A stretch of 64,000 nucleotides of DNA from Rickettsia akari str. Hartford (GTDB lineage Bacteria > Pseudomonadota > Alphaproteobacteria > Rickettsiales > Rickettsiaceae). The translations under genes were made by a program, and so were the position numbers. Below the pieces are notes generated by a model. That model searched no databases. It had not been told where the DNA came from and saw only the letters and a program-made list of their open reading frames with translations. The DNA lies in assembly GCF_000018205.1 (NCBI RefSeq), contig NC_009881.1:434001-498000 (forward strand). The letters run 5' to 3'. Every line of letters begins with the position of its first letter. The stretch's first letter is position 1. Positions 1 through 9,523 of this stretch are shown here, piece after piece.

Positions 1-51
1 CACCGTAACGATTACATTCGCTATTACGGTAATAGCAACAACTAACCACAT
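1..51 (-). CDS. 5' end of an unidentified gene (partial)
   Basis: An ATG at 51-49 on the minus strand opens a frame of 17 codons that runs off the left edge. The visible residues are strongly hydrophobic (Trp, Val, Ile, Ala), consistent with an N-terminal signal or membrane segment. An in-frame TAA lies upstream at 81-79. Too little is visible to name a family, and it may not be a gene. Confidence 0.3.
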   Translation of the reverse strand, partial: MWLVVAITVIANVIVTV

Positions 52-233
52 TTTATGGTATAATGCCCAAAATATACTTACAAAAAGCAGCTATCCACGA
101 AAAGCCTGCTTCAATAACAATAAAAATTATTATTTTTTTGTGTGGCGTTAATGTATATTGCGTATATATTCATTATTTAAGTTAAGTCTTGAAAATTCAA
201 GAGACAATAATTAATTAAACCGGATTAGTCAAG

Positions 234-358
234 TATACTCTGCTGATTTCAAGAATTGAATTTGTTATCAAATGGTGAATGCACGCATCTTATACTTAAA
301 AGTAAGTATGTGAATCCATGAAGATAACAAATTCAATTCTTGAAATCAGCAGAGTATA
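234..358. repeat. long perfect inverted repeat (cruciform-capable)
   Basis: Bases 234-269 and 323-358 are perfect 36-bp inverted copies separated by 53 bp. The loop holds a second small hairpin, ATACTTA-AAAG-TAAGTAT. No reading frame is associated. This is probably a Rickettsia palindromic element or a short non-autonomous element. Perfect arms in AT-rich intergenic DNA suggest it is recent or maintained by conversion. Confidence 0.75.
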
Positions 359-364
359 TACTAA

Positions 365-479
365 GATAGAACTTCAAAAATTGGTGACAATGTTCTACAA
401 GAGCTGTGGTACGAACTGTATTAAGTAATGGCTTCCATTCAGAGGACTTTGAACTCTTAGCTCTTTTTGAAGTTGTATC
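365..479. repeat. palindrome-ended element upstream of hslV
   Basis: The left end, GATAGAACTTCAAAAA, is matched in inverted orientation by the right end, TTTTTGAAGTTGTATC, with one mismatch. The interior is about 85 bp and non-coding. It lies 6 bp after the previous palindrome and 82 bp before hslV. Size and structure fit a Rickettsia palindromic element. The rest of 52-561 holds nothing else I recognise. Confidence 0.55.
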
Positions 480-561
480 GAATAACTATTTATTTTATTT
501 AGGAGTAACTCAATACCATATAGTACCTAATTAACAACTTAATATTAATAAATTTTATATT

Positions 562-1110
562 ATGTCAGACAATTTAGCCTTACACGGCACAACAATACTT
601 TGTTTAAAAAAGAACGAAGAAATAATTATAGCAGCAGATGGACAAGTCTCGCATGGTAATACCGTACTAAAATCTACAGCACGAAAACTTCGGACTATAG
701 CAAATAATAAAATTATTGCCGGTTTTGCGGGTTCTACGGCTGATGGTCTTGCGTTATTTGAAAAACTTGAAGTAAAGATAGAGCAACATAAGCATAATCT
801 ACTTAGAAGTGCAGTTGAGCTTGCAAAAGATTGGCGTAACGATAAATATTTGAGACGTTTGGAAGCAATGATGATTGTTGGCGATCGTAGTCATATATTA
901 ATTTTAACTGGTAACGGTGATGTCGTAGAGCCTGAAAATAATGTTGCGGCAATAGGATCAGGTGGTTTATTTGCACTATCTGCTGCTCGTGCTTTAATGT
1001 CTTACGAGAATAATTTAACTGCTGAAGAAATTGCTTTAAAATCTATGAATATAGCTGCAGATCTATGTGTATTTTCTAATCATAATATTATAATGGAAAA
1101 AGTTGTATGA
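562..1110 (+). CDS. hslV: HslV, peptidase subunit of the HslVU (ClpQY) protease
   Basis: Threonine protease of the cytosolic HslUV complex, which unfolds and degrades proteins under stress. The N-terminus has a nine-residue leader before TTILCLKK, so Thr10 is the likely nucleophile after processing. The family segment [14 protein letters not shown] and the glycine-rich AAIGSGG stretch follow. At 182 aa it has the normal length. The stop overlaps the hslU start by 4 bp (ATGA), which indicates translational coupling in an hslVU operon. Identity is very secure. Confidence 0.97.
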
Positions 1111-2459
1111 AAGCTACTAAAACTACTTATCAAAAAGACCATATGGGGCTTACACCTTCTCAAATAGTTAATGAACTTAATAGATTTATCGTAGGTCAAG
1201 AAAAGGCCAAAAAAGCTGTTGCTATTGCACTTAGAAACCGCTGTCGTCGTAAAAGAGTAGAAGGTAATTTACGTAATGAAATAGTACCGAAAAATATTTT
1301 AATGATTGGTTCAACCGGTGTCGGAAAAACGGAAATAGCAAGACGCCTTGCAAAGTTGACTTATTCTCCTTTCTATAAGATAGAAGCAACTAAATTTACT
1401 GAAGTCGGATATGTAGGGCGTGATGTAGAATCAATAATTCGTGATTTAGTTGAAATAGCTGTTAATACTGAAAAAACTTTAGCAAAAACAGAAGTAGATA
1501 TTAATGCCCGTGAGCAAGCGATAGAGAGAATATTAGATAGTTTAGTAGGTAAAACTTCTAGTAGTGAGACTAGAGAAAAGTTCAAAGAAAAAATTTTAAA
1601 CGGTGAACTTGATGATACAGAAATCGAAATTAGCGTAGCTGATACTACACCTGTCGGTGGTGGAAGTTTTGAAATACCGGGTATGCCAGGAGCATCTATG
1701 GGCGTTCTTAACCTCGGTGACGTGATTGGACGAGCTCTTGGCGGCAGTAAGACTAAAACAAAAAAAATGCTAGTTAAAGATGCTATGGCTATTATTATAC
1801 CTGAGGAATCAGAAAAATTAATAGACCAAGAAAAAATTATTCAGCAAGCTATAAATTTAGCTGAAAATGACGGGATAGTTTTTATTGACGAAATTGATAA
1901 AATAGCTTCGACCGGTAGTTCCGGAGCAAAAAATGCCGAAATAAGTAGAGAGGGTGTACAAAGAGATTTGCTACCTTTGATAGAAGGAACAACGGTTAAT
2001 ACTAAATATGGACCGGTTAAAACAGATCATATATTATTTATTGCTTCAGGTGCTTTCCATATTGCTAAACCTTCTGATTTATTACCGGAGTTACAAGGAA
2101 GGTTACCGATTAGAGTAGAATTAAATTCGCTCACCAAAGATGATATGATTAAAATATTGCTTGAACCTGAAACTAGTTTAATAAAGCAATATTCGGCATT
2201 AATAGGTACTGAAGACGTGTATATTGCATTTACGGATTCTGCTATTGAGAAGATAGCGGATTATGCTATCACCGTTAATTTAGAAGTCGAAGATATAGGG
2301 GCTAGAAGGCTGCATACTATACTTGAGAATTTGCTTGAAGATATAAGCTTTGAAGCTAGTGAAATGAAAGGCAGAAAAATAACTATCGACGATAAATTCG
2401 TAGAAAATCAATTATCAAAAATAATAACTAATCTTGACTTAGCTAAGTTTGTCCTATAA
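1107..2459 (+). CDS. hslU: HslU, AAA+ ATPase/unfoldase of HslVU
   Basis: ATP-dependent unfoldase that feeds substrates into HslV. Walker A, GSTGVGKT, is at residues 68-75, and Walker B with VFIDEID lies near the middle. The family C-terminal region with the sensor segment [10 protein letters not shown] is present. The length of 450 aa is typical. The ATG used overlaps the hslV stop; a second in-frame ATG twelve codons later (before GLTPSQIV) is closer to the family consensus start and could be the real one. Confidence 0.97.
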
Positions 2460-2509
2460 TATACTTTTTTAATCATTGATTGAGATAGAATTGTTGTGCA
2501 TCTCTTTAA

Positions 2510-2649
2510 TGTCATTCCAGTGTAGGATGGAATTCAGGGTAAAGCGAGCTTTTAGCTTTAAAAATCTACCGTATTCATACTTTTTTTACTTGATTCCCGC
2601 ATACGCGGGAATGACATCGAGTGGGTTTCTTGATTCACGCAACAACATC
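2510..2649. repeat. type B palindromic repeat with linker
   Basis: The left arm has GTCATTCCAG..GGAAT and the right arm GATTCCCGC..GCGGGAATGACAT, ending at 2617. A tail with a variant of the shared linker (CACGCAACAACA) follows. It fills the hslU-lpxB gap. Other type B copies are at 7782, 17706, 27732, 36182, 48948, 55891, 59403 and 61918. Confidence 0.75.
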
Positions 2650-2732
2650 TCATGAAAGCGGGGATGATAAAACAAGCCATGCAACAAACTATTGCTTTTG
2701 TAGGTATAACAGATAAATAAAGATTATAAATA

Positions 2733-3908
2733 ATGACAAAAGTTTACTTTATAGCTGGTGAGACGTCAGGAGATTTTATTGGTGGACGCATAATTCAAAA
2801 CTTAAAAAGTAATAAAGGAGTAGAGTTTACCGGCATCGGCGGTAAATGTATGGAGGAAGCTGGTAACTTTAAAAGCTTATTTCCTATTACTTGTATAAAT
2901 TTAATGGGTTTTGTAGAGATTTTGCCTCATATTTTTAATCTTAAAAAATTAATTGATAAAACTGTGCAGGATATCATAAATAGTCAAGCTGATTTATTAA
3001 TCACCATAGATTCACCGGGGTTTACTTATCGTGTGGCAAAGCAACTAAGAAAACTTTTACCAAAGCTGAAAATGATTCATATCGTTGCACCATCAGTTTG
3101 GGCATACAAAGATGGTAGAGCAGTAAAATACGCTAAAATTTATGATTGTTTATTTGCTTTACTACCGTTTGAACCTCCATATTTTACTAAAGTCGGTCTT
3201 GACTGTAGATATATAGGTCATCCGATTATGGAGCAAGAGTTTTATAGTGATAAAATAGCTTTACGTGAAGAGTTTAAAATAGACAAGAATGAGAGAGTTT
3301 TATGTGTTACTCTTGGAAGCAGGCAAGGAGAGATTCGAAAGCATTTACCGGTTTTTATTTCTTCTATTGAAGAAATATTCAAGAGTTGTAATAATCTTAA
3401 AGTTATATTTACTCTTGCAAATCCTGCTCATGAGGCAATAATAAAACCGTTTCTAGAAGATGTTCAGTTTCATTATTTATTTTCAAGTGCGAGACTTAAA
3501 GCTTATGCTGTTGCGGATGCAGCTTTAGCAAAATCCGGCACCAATACTTTAGAGATAGTAGCTTCCGGTACTCCTATGGTTGTGGCTTATCAAGTTAATC
3601 TTATAAGCTTTTTTATTATAAGGCTATTGATAAAAATCAAATATGTTACGTTGATAAATATTATAGCAGGTAGCGAAATAATTCCGGAATTTATCCAATT
3701 TAATTGCCGAGCTAGTCTTATTAGCAATACTCTTCAAGAGTTATTATTTAATTCTAAAAAAGCTTATAAGCAGGTCATAGAAAGTCAAAAAATTTTACAG
3801 ACATTAGGGCTTAAATCAAATCGATCACCTTCTTATATAGCTGCAGAAATTATTAAACAGGAGTTCTTAGAATCTAAAATAAAGTTGTTAAAAGAGAATA
3901 GTACTTGA
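2733..3908 (+). CDS. lpxB: LpxB, lipid-A-disaccharide synthase
   Basis: GT19 glycosyltransferase that joins UDP-2,3-diacylglucosamine and lipid X to make the lipid A disaccharide at the inner membrane. GETSGD is at residues 9-14, the segment IDSPGFTYRVAK follows, and the C-terminal half has the nucleotide-binding AKSGTNTLE motif. The length of 391 aa is normal. The gene stands alone behind a repeat, and its last 21 bp overlap a convergent small gene. Confidence 0.96.
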   Translation: MTKVYFIAGETSGDFIGGRIIQNLKSNKGVEFTGIGGKCMEEAGNFKSLFPITCINLMGFVEILPHIFNLKKLIDKTVQDIINSQADLLITIDSPGFTYRVAKQLRKLLPKLKMIHIVAPSVWAYKDGRAVKYAKIYDCLFALLPFEPPYFTKVGLDCRYIGHPIMEQEFYSDKIALREEFKIDKNERVLCVTLGSRQGEIRKHLPVFISSIEEIFKSCNNLKVIFTLANPAHEAIIKPFLEDVQFHYLFSSARLKAYAVADAALAKSGTNTLEIVASGTPMVVAYQVNLISFFIIRLLIKIKYVTLINIIAGSEIIPEFIQFNCRASLISNTLQELLFNSKKAYKQVIESQKILQTLGLKSNRSPSYIAAEIIKQEFLESKIKLLKENST

Positions 3909-4169
3909 ACCGGTGGTCCACAACATTTTCTGAATTACAATAAACATTAATATTAATATAATAACAAAATATATTTCCATGTTTTTTCTTATAGTATTAA
4001 TTTGTTTCATTAAAATTTCTAAATCATTGGAAATTTTTTTGTATTCCTCATTGTTATCAGAACGCATTGTTGTCAAGAAACCGGATAAGTTTCCTAATTT
4101 ATTTTGTAAAGCTTTTAACCTTTCAGTATGTTCTTCGTGTTTTAGATCGCTATTGTGATCTTGTATCAT
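3888..4169 (-). CDS. small coiled-coil protein with C-terminal membrane anchor
   Basis: A 93-residue protein I do not recognise. Residues 1-62 are polar and heptad-like, rich in Leu, Lys and Asn, suggesting a coiled coil. Residues 66-83 are a single hydrophobic span, so it is probably tail-anchored. The 3' end overlaps lpxB convergently by 21 bp. No Shine-Dalgarno sequence is obvious. The overall shape recalls small phage-type XhlA-like proteins, but no diagnostic motif supports that. Confidence 0.55.
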   Translation of the reverse strand: MIQDHNSDLKHEEHTERLKALQNKLGNLSGFLTTMRSDNNEEYKKISNDLEILMKQINTIRKNMEIYFVIILILMFIVIQKMLWTTGSSTILF

Positions 4170-4284
4170 AATATATAATGCCCATTATAAGATCAGTATT
4201 AACGCCGGTAGTAATATGAACTATGAATAAAGATTTAGATTTTTTGTTTGTAATAAAAATTCTAACTTTTCATTTTTACAGGCG

Positions 4285-4304
4285 TATACTATTGTTATAG
4301 TATA
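4285..4304. promoter_or_regulatory. 20-bp perfect AT-rich palindrome
   Basis: TATACTAT-TGTT-ATAGTATA is an 8-bp perfect stem with a 4-base loop, in the 315-bp gap before mltG. It could be an operator or a weak terminator. A short T-rich run follows it. Nothing else is recognisable in 4170-4484. Confidence 0.3.
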
Positions 4305-4484
4305 TTTGTTTTACACTACTCATTTGTTGCTCATTAGTCATCTAATTTTAATTACCAAATATTAAAACCATTGATTTACTTAGTAAAAACTATATGATCT
4401 AAATCTAGCAAATATTTAACTTCAACCGAACTTTGAGTTAATTTTACTATATGTTGTTTCAGATGTCAAGAGAAACCATATTTC

Positions 4485-5534
4485 ATGGTAACAATATTTC
4501 TAAGTCTTATAAAAATAATAGTTATTATGTTAATAAACTTATTAAAAACTAAACTTTTTTTAGTTATAGTATCTCTAACTATATTTATTACTATGCTAAA
4601 TTTTAGTATATTTTATATTTTTGTGCCTGGTAATTTGACTCAAAATATCACGATAACTATTGAACCTAAATTATCCGTAAATCAAATAGTTACAAAACTT
4701 TATTCTAATGGAGTCATAAAATATCCAAGAATTTTTAAGGTAATTGCTAAAATTTATTCTATAAAAAGACCTCTTAAAAGCGGTGAATATGTATTTACAC
4801 GTAATATATCGCCTTTGCAAACTTTAAGAATATTAGCAAGCGGTAAATCTATCATACACAAGATAATTGTCCCGGAAGGTACGGTAGTTAGTGAGGTTAT
4901 AAAGAAAATTAATGAAGAAAGTCGATTACTTGGAGAAATAAAAGGGATAATACCTGAAGGTTTTTTAATGCCATCAACGTATTTTTTCTCTTATGGAGAT
5001 CAAAAAGAGCAGATAATCGATCAAATGAGAAATTTAATGTCTGCTAATTTAGATAAGGTAATGCAAAATCTTTCGCCGAATTCTCCGTTAAAAACTAGAC
5101 TTGATGTATTAACTCTAGCTTCGATAATTGAAAAAGAAGCCGGATCAAATGCAGAAAAGCCTATAATAGCTGCAGTATTCATTAATCGTTTAAAGAAAAA
5201 TATGAAGTTACAAGCCGATCCGACTACTATATATGCTTTGACTGAAGGAAAATTTAAATTAGCAAGAGCTTTAACAAAAAAAGACTTATTGCAAGAACTA
5301 CCATATAATACTTATTATATAAAAGGTTTACCGCCAGGTCCGATTTCGTGTCCGTCGCTAAAATCTTTAGAAGCAGTGGTAAAACCTGCTAAAACGGATG
5401 CATTATTTTTTGTAGTTGATGGTAAAGGCGGGCATAATTTTTCTAACAATCTTAATGATCATAATAGATTTGTTGAAACTTATAGAAAAAGTTTGATTAA
5501 AATGCCTGAGCCGGAAATTGATCTTGACAAATAG
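4485..5534 (+). CDS. mltG: MltG, endolytic murein transglycosylase (YceG-like)
   Basis: Inner-membrane enzyme that cleaves nascent glycan strands and sets their length. An N-terminal membrane helix (about residues 22-46) is followed by a LysM-like region and the YceG catalytic domain. The catalytic Glu is probably E216 in ASIIEKEAG. QADPTTIYAL and the GLPPGPI segment are hallmarks of the family. The annotated ATG adds a hydrophobic leader; an alternative ATG at 4527 gives a more usual start. cyaY follows 46 bp later. Confidence 0.93.
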   Translation: MVTIFLSLIKIIVIMLINLLKTKLFLVIVSLTIFITMLNFSIFYIFVPGNLTQNITITIEPKLSVNQIVTKLYSNGVIKYPRIFKVIAKIYSIKRPLKSGEYVFTRNISPLQTLRILASGKSIIHKIIVPEGTVVSEVIKKINEESRLLGEIKGIIPEGFLMPSTYFFSYGDQKEQIIDQMRNLMSANLDKVMQNLSPNSPLKTRLDVLTLASIIEKEAGSNAEKPIIAAVFINRLKKNMKLQADPTTIYALTEGKFKLARALTKKDLLQELPYNTYYIKGLPPGPISCPSLKSLEAVVKPAKTDALFFVVDGKGGHNFSNNLNDHNRFVETYRKSLIKMPEPEIDLDK

Positions 5535-5580
5535 ATATACTTGTTTATCACAACATGTATTAATTAGATAAATATATATT

Positions 5581-5886
5581 ATGAATAATACAGAATTTAG
5601 TAAAATAGCTGACATAACAATTGCATATATAACAGACACGATAGAAGAGCAAGACAAAGAAGCAAGTATAGATGTAGATTTACAAGGTGATATATTAAAT
5701 CTTGATACTGATAAGGGTATATATGTAATAAATAAACAAAGTGCAGCCAAAGAAATTTGGTTATCGTCGCCGGTGAGTGGTCCTTGTCACTTTTTTTATG
5801 AACAAGGAAAATGGAAAAATAGAGTAGGGCTTGAGTTGATGGCTATTTTGACTGAAGAACTTGATATTGATTTTAATAATGTATGA
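5581..5886 (+). CDS. cyaY: CyaY, bacterial frataxin
   Basis: Iron-binding regulator of Fe-S cluster assembly in the cytosol. It has 101 aa, typical for CyaY. An acidic first helix ([15 protein letters not shown]) is followed by the beta-sheet core, including [19 protein letters not shown] and the GKWKNR strand. The stop overlaps the start of a decayed DUF2608 gene by 4 bp, so the two were once co-translated. Confidence 0.93.
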   Translation: MNNTEFSKIADITIAYITDTIEEQDKEASIDVDLQGDILNLDTDKGIYVINKQSAAKEIWLSSPVSGPCHFFYEQGKWKNRVGLELMAILTEELDIDFNNV

Positions 5887-6623
5887 AAGATTTTGAAACT
5901 ACCGATAGTGCTGCAAAAATTTATGATTTAATAATAAAAAATGCCCCTGATGTTGCATCTATATTTATTGATGTTGACGATACTATTATTGCTCGTAAAT
6001 CAAAAACTTTTAAGAGGCCTCCTTATAGTAAAATGATTGATAGCATTAAGGAAAATAAAAGTAATTATGATAATGATGAAGAAATTGTTAGTAATTGGCG
6101 ATTGCAGCGAAAGGCAATATTAATTTATGAAGGCAGGTACAAATAAGCTCAAGGCACAGTTGCCACTTTGTGCTCTTACACAAATGAATACGGGAGAACT
6201 CGGCAATATTCCTTCTATACAAGATTGGAGATATAAAGAATTAAAAGAGCTGGGTATCGAGTTTTCAAATAATGAAAAATTAGCAATTTATAATTCAGTA
6301 TGAAAAGATGATGCTATTTTTTATAAGGGTATATTCATAACCGGTAATCATTCAAATAGCGGTACTTTATTGAAATTTTCTGAAGAGCTAAATGCTAGTT
6401 TTCTTGTATTTATTGATGACAGTGCGAAATATGTGGAAGATGTAAGAGATTATTGTAAAAAGAATAACATCGGTTTTTAGGCATTTTATTTGACGTGCTT
6501 AAAAACTTAATAGGCGAACCTGATCCAAAACTTACCAAATTTCAAGAATCATATTTAATAGAAAACGCTAAATTGCTTGAAGATGAAGAAGCTTATAAAT
6601 TAATTGTCAGGAATAATTATTAG
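5883..6623 (+). pseudogene. DUF2608 HAD-like phosphatase, broken
   Basis: The first 87 codons carry a HAD motif I variant, FIDVDDTII, and end at 6146. Homology continues in another frame with TNKLKAQLPLCALTQMNTGE and, after a further nonsense codon, VFIDDSAKYVEDV. It then shifts frame again and ends at 6623. At least two frameshifts and one TGA are present. It is a paralogue of the intact gene at 26889-27656, which has FDVDGVIV and FIDDIEEN in the same order. The ATGA overlap with cyaY shows it once lay in the cyaY operon. Confidence 0.8.
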
Positions 6624-6649
6624 ATAGAATATATGTATACATAGATATC

Positions 6650-6795
6650 GTCATTGCGAGCAGCTATTGTTGCGTGGAGCGGTAAAACCTACTGTGTCAC
6701 CTAGTTCGCTTGACCACGGGGGCCCAAAAATAATAAAAATACTAATAATTTTAGTATTTTTAACTGGATCCTGTGGTCACGCCACGGGGGATGAT
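6650..6795. repeat. type A half-palindrome joined to type C palindrome
   Basis: A left type A arm (GTCATTGCGAG, 6650-6660) runs into a type C palindrome (6696-6795) with the core AATACTAATAATTTTAGTATT. The joining cassette GTAAAACCTACTGTGTCACC recurs near 59265-59286. A 68-codon frame crossing this region is only the repeat read through. Confidence 0.7.
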
Positions 6796-6877
6796 GTGGG
6801 TGAAACTGCTCCATGCAACAATGCCACGCAGAAATGGCATCAAGAGTCGTACAACAATCTAAATAATCTCTAAAATC

Positions 6878-7304
6878 CATGAGTTTTGTAAATGTACTGT
6901 CTAAAAAATTTTTTGATAATATTCATAATTCTAATTCCAACTCTAGTATTTGCAAATACTTATCGGTAAATAAATTATAAAATAACACCTTTGTCTAATA
7001 TGGCTGTTTCAGCTATTAAAGTTGAAACGGAAATAATAGGCGATATAAGCGGTGCAGTTATTTTAGATTTACCATAATATTCGTGAAGCTTGGCAAGCGA
7101 TATCAGATTATGGGCTTAGTAGTAAAAGCACGAAATTTAAAGCTACGCCGATTGAATTATATAATGCAGTTTATTCAGCGGGTGATTTACGTGTTTACAA
7201 AATTGTCGAGCAAAAACAATACTGTATATCTTTCTCTGCATGGTTAGTATGATCTTAAAGATGAAGAAATAGCTTCTTATATAAATAAAATTATCAAAGG
7301 ATAA
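6878..7304 (+). pseudogene. remnant of an unidentified gene
   Basis: Broken coding-like stretches appear in changing frames: AVSAIKVETEIIGDISGAV near 7002-7058, then IREAWQAISDYGLSSKSTKF to about 7250, then DEEIASYINKIIKG ending at 7304. Stops and frameshifts separate them. I do not recognise the family. It directly precedes the hydrophobic gene at 7362 and may be its 5' part or an upstream partner. Confidence 0.4.
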
Positions 7305-7361
7305 AAAGCATTTTTCCATTTATTTGTACAATGCTACCAAAGCTGCGGCAGATATACTACC

Positions 7362-7742
7362 TTGGCAACAGAACATGCTATTAATGTGATAGTGAATGGT
7401 GCAAGTGCTGTATGTTCTATTCAAGATGTTATTTCTGATGTAAGCACTAATTATTCTTTTATAGCTACATTTGCTCAAGCAACTGTAGCAAGCCTTGCCA
7501 CTTTTGCTTATTACAATCCGCCTGTTATTATAGGTGTTTGTGCCTTAGGAGCAATTGCAATTTCGCCGTACGATTCTATCAAACGTGCAGAAAATACAAT
7601 AAAAGCAGGGAGAGCTGTAGGATATGTAGCTTGTGAAATTGTGGAATGTTTAATGGCAGGAGCATCAGGTATAGTTTTGCTTATTGCTGATAATATCTAC
7701 GGCGATACTGCAGAACTTGCCGGTGTATTAATACTAATATGA
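7362..7742 (+). CDS. hydrophobic hypothetical protein
   Basis: A 126-residue protein rich in Ala, Ile and Val. Hydrophobic stretches lie at about residues 35-49, 52-66, 84-108 and 117-126, and there are several Cys. I do not recognise a family. It could be a small membrane protein, or the 3' fragment of the decayed gene just upstream, because the initiating ATG has no clear ribosome binding site. Coding status is uncertain. Confidence 0.4.
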   Translation: MATEHAINVIVNGASAVCSIQDVISDVSTNYSFIATFAQATVASLATFAYYNPPVIIGVCALGAIAISPYDSIKRAENTIKAGRAVGYVACEIVECLMAGASGIVLLIADNIYGDTAELAGVLILI

Positions 7743-7781
7743 TAGAGTATTATAGTTACAATATTGTCATCATGCTTTTAT

Positions 7782-7869
7782 GTCATTCCTGCGAGAGCAG
7801 GAACCCATAATAAATCGAGCTTTTAAAAAGTTTTAAAGTAGTTGATCTCAGCTTTCGTGTGGATGACAT
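7782..7869. repeat. type B palindromic repeat
   Basis: The left arm is GTCATTCCTGCG..CAGGAAC and the right arm ends in GGATGACAT. The linker variant GACACGCAATAATGC follows at about 7885-7902. It fills the gap before the convergent gltX stop. Confidence 0.6.
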
Positions 7870-7925
7870 AGAACAGGTTTTTCAAGACACGCAATAATGC
7901 TTTTAGTTAGGAATGACATAGAGAG

Positions 7926-9269
7926 TTACGCACTAGTTAATCGTTTTACTATCTCTTCCCTACTAATCAAAGGTAAAACATCTGCAATTTCCGGTCCTGA
8001 TTCTCTGCCGGTTAAAGCAAGGCGAAGAGGTAGAAATAGCTCCTTACCTTTTCTGCCTGTTATATTTGTTATTTCTTTAGTCCAAATGCTCCAGCTATCT
8101 TTAGTAATTGCACCTTGCGGTAATAATTCTGCTGCTTGTTTTAAATATTCCTGATCTAAATTTAGACTTTCTACATTCGGAGTGTGATGACAAATTTCCC
8201 ACCAGTCTTTTACATCACGTAATTTTTGCAAGTTAGGTCTTATCGATAACCAAAAATTTTCATCAATATACTCGGCATCTATTTCTTTAAGGTGGTCTTT
8301 TACTTCGTCAAAATCTAAACTTATTAATAATTTATGGTTTAATCTTTCTAAATCTTTTGGTTGATAAATAGTCGGGCTTTTAGAAAAACTGCTTATCTCA
8401 AATTGATTTATTAGCTTCTCCATTGATTTATAAGGCAAGATTTGTGCCGATGAACCAAGTAAGCTAAAAAAGCTAGCTATTGCCATAGCTTCGATCCCGA
8501 TTTCTTTTCTAAGAGTTGTGATCTCAAACCCTCCCACTCGTTTAGAAATTTTCTCATCTTTATTGATTATTAAACTTAAATGTCCAAAAGTCGTAGGAGT
8601 ATTATTTAAAGCCTCAAACATTTGAATTTGAATAGCTGTATTGCTAACGTGATCTTCACCCCTAATAATATGAGTAATATCATAATCAATATCGTCAATA
8701 ACCGAGCATAACATATATGTCATACTACCGTCCGCTCTTATCACTATTGGATCGCTTAAAGCCTTGCCGTCATATTGAATTTCGCCTTTGATCATATCAT
8801 GCCAGCTAATCGGTTCATGATTTACCAGAAATCTATAATGCGGGTTTCTTCCTTGTTCTATATATTTTTCTGTTTGTTCTTCTGTTAGATTTAAGCTAGC
8901 ACGGTCATACATCGGCGGTAGACCTTTAGATAACTGAAATTTACGCTTTAATTCTAGTTCGTCTGGAGTCTCATAGCATGCATATAATCTTTTTTTATCT
9001 AATAATAGATTTTTGATTTCATCATATCTACTTAAACGACTTAATTGATTAAATGTCTGATCCCAATGAAGATTTAAAAATTTTAAATCGTCTTTTATAG
9101 CGTCTTTATATTCCTGTTTACTACGCTCTAAATCCGTATCGTCAAATCTTAAAATAAACTGCCCGTTATGTTTCTTTGCATATAGCCAGTTAAGCAATGC
9201 TACCCTGATATTTCCGACATGTAACATACCGGTCGGTGACGGAGCAAATCGTGTTATAACTTTTGTCAT
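7926..9269 (-). CDS. gltX: glutamyl-tRNA synthetase
   Basis: Class I aminoacyl-tRNA synthetase that charges tRNA with glutamate. The HIGH-type motif HVGN is at residues 17-20 in [12 protein letters not shown], and the KMSKS-type motif is DEKISKR. At 447 aa it is near the usual size. Rickettsiae carry two GltX paralogues and use the GatCAB amidation route for Gln-tRNA. Which paralogue this is, and whether it mischarges tRNA-Gln, cannot be told from the sequence alone. It follows a repeat region 3' of topA on the same strand. Confidence 0.95.
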   Translation of the reverse strand: MTKVITRFAPSPTGMLHVGNIRVALLNWLYAKKHNGQFILRFDDTDLERSKQEYKDAIKDDLKFLNLHWDQTFNQLSRLSRYDEIKNLLLDKKRLYACYETPDELELKRKFQLSKGLPPMYDRASLNLTEEQTEKYIEQGRNPHYRFLVNHEPISWHDMIKGEIQYDGKALSDPIVIRADGSMTYMLCSVIDDIDYDITHIIRGEDHVSNTAIQIQMFEALNNTPTTFGHLSLIINKDEKISKRVGGFEITTLRKEIGIEAMAIASFFSLLGSSAQILPYKSMEKLINQFEISSFSKSPTIYQPKDLERLNHKLLISLDFDEVKDHLKEIDAEYIDENFWLSIRPNLQKLRDVKDWWEICHHTPNVESLNLDQEYLKQAAELLPQGAITKDSWSIWTKEITNITGRKGKELFLPLRLALTGRESGPEIADVLPLISREEIVKRLTSA

Positions 9270-9332
9270 AAATAAGTAATTTTATTAATTGTCATCCTAT
9301 TAAAGAACTATGTCATGCTGTGGTCAAGCCGG

Positions 9333-9497
9333 CATTGTTGCATCGCTCGAAAATTGTCATTGCGAGCGGTCGAAGACCGTGCGGCAATCCAGAACAATAA
9401 TAAAACAATTCTGATTTAAAGAATTTTTTACTGGATTGCTTCGTCGAAACTTGCAGTTGCTTCTCGTAATGCTGGAAAACCGAGCTATGCAACAACG
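9333..9497. repeat. type A palindromic repeat with outer linker arms
   Basis: The outer arms are CATTGTTGCAT (9333-9343) and ATGCAACAACG (9487-9497). The inner arms are GTCATTGCGAG and CTCGTAATGC, with the typical core AATTCTGATTTAAAGAATT..ACTGGATTGCTTCGTCGAA. It lies between topA and gltX. The 60-codon frame across it is not a gene. Confidence 0.8.
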
Positions 9498-9523
9498 CTT
9501 GTCAAGCCACTGTATTATAACGA

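Noticed and set aside
4285..4304. Intrinsic terminator for the small coiled-coil gene
   Set aside because: The stem is all A-T and lies upstream of that gene's start on the minus strand, so it cannot be its terminator. It is kept only as a possible operator.
6667..6873. 68-codon frame that looks like a small exported protein
   Set aside because: It is the type A/type C repeat junction read in one frame, with a similar composite at 59.3 kb. No ribosome binding site, and no family resemblance.
9313..9495. 60-codon minus-strand frame between topA and gltX
   Set aside because: It lies wholly inside a type A palindrome with outer linker arms. Its length comes from the repeat.
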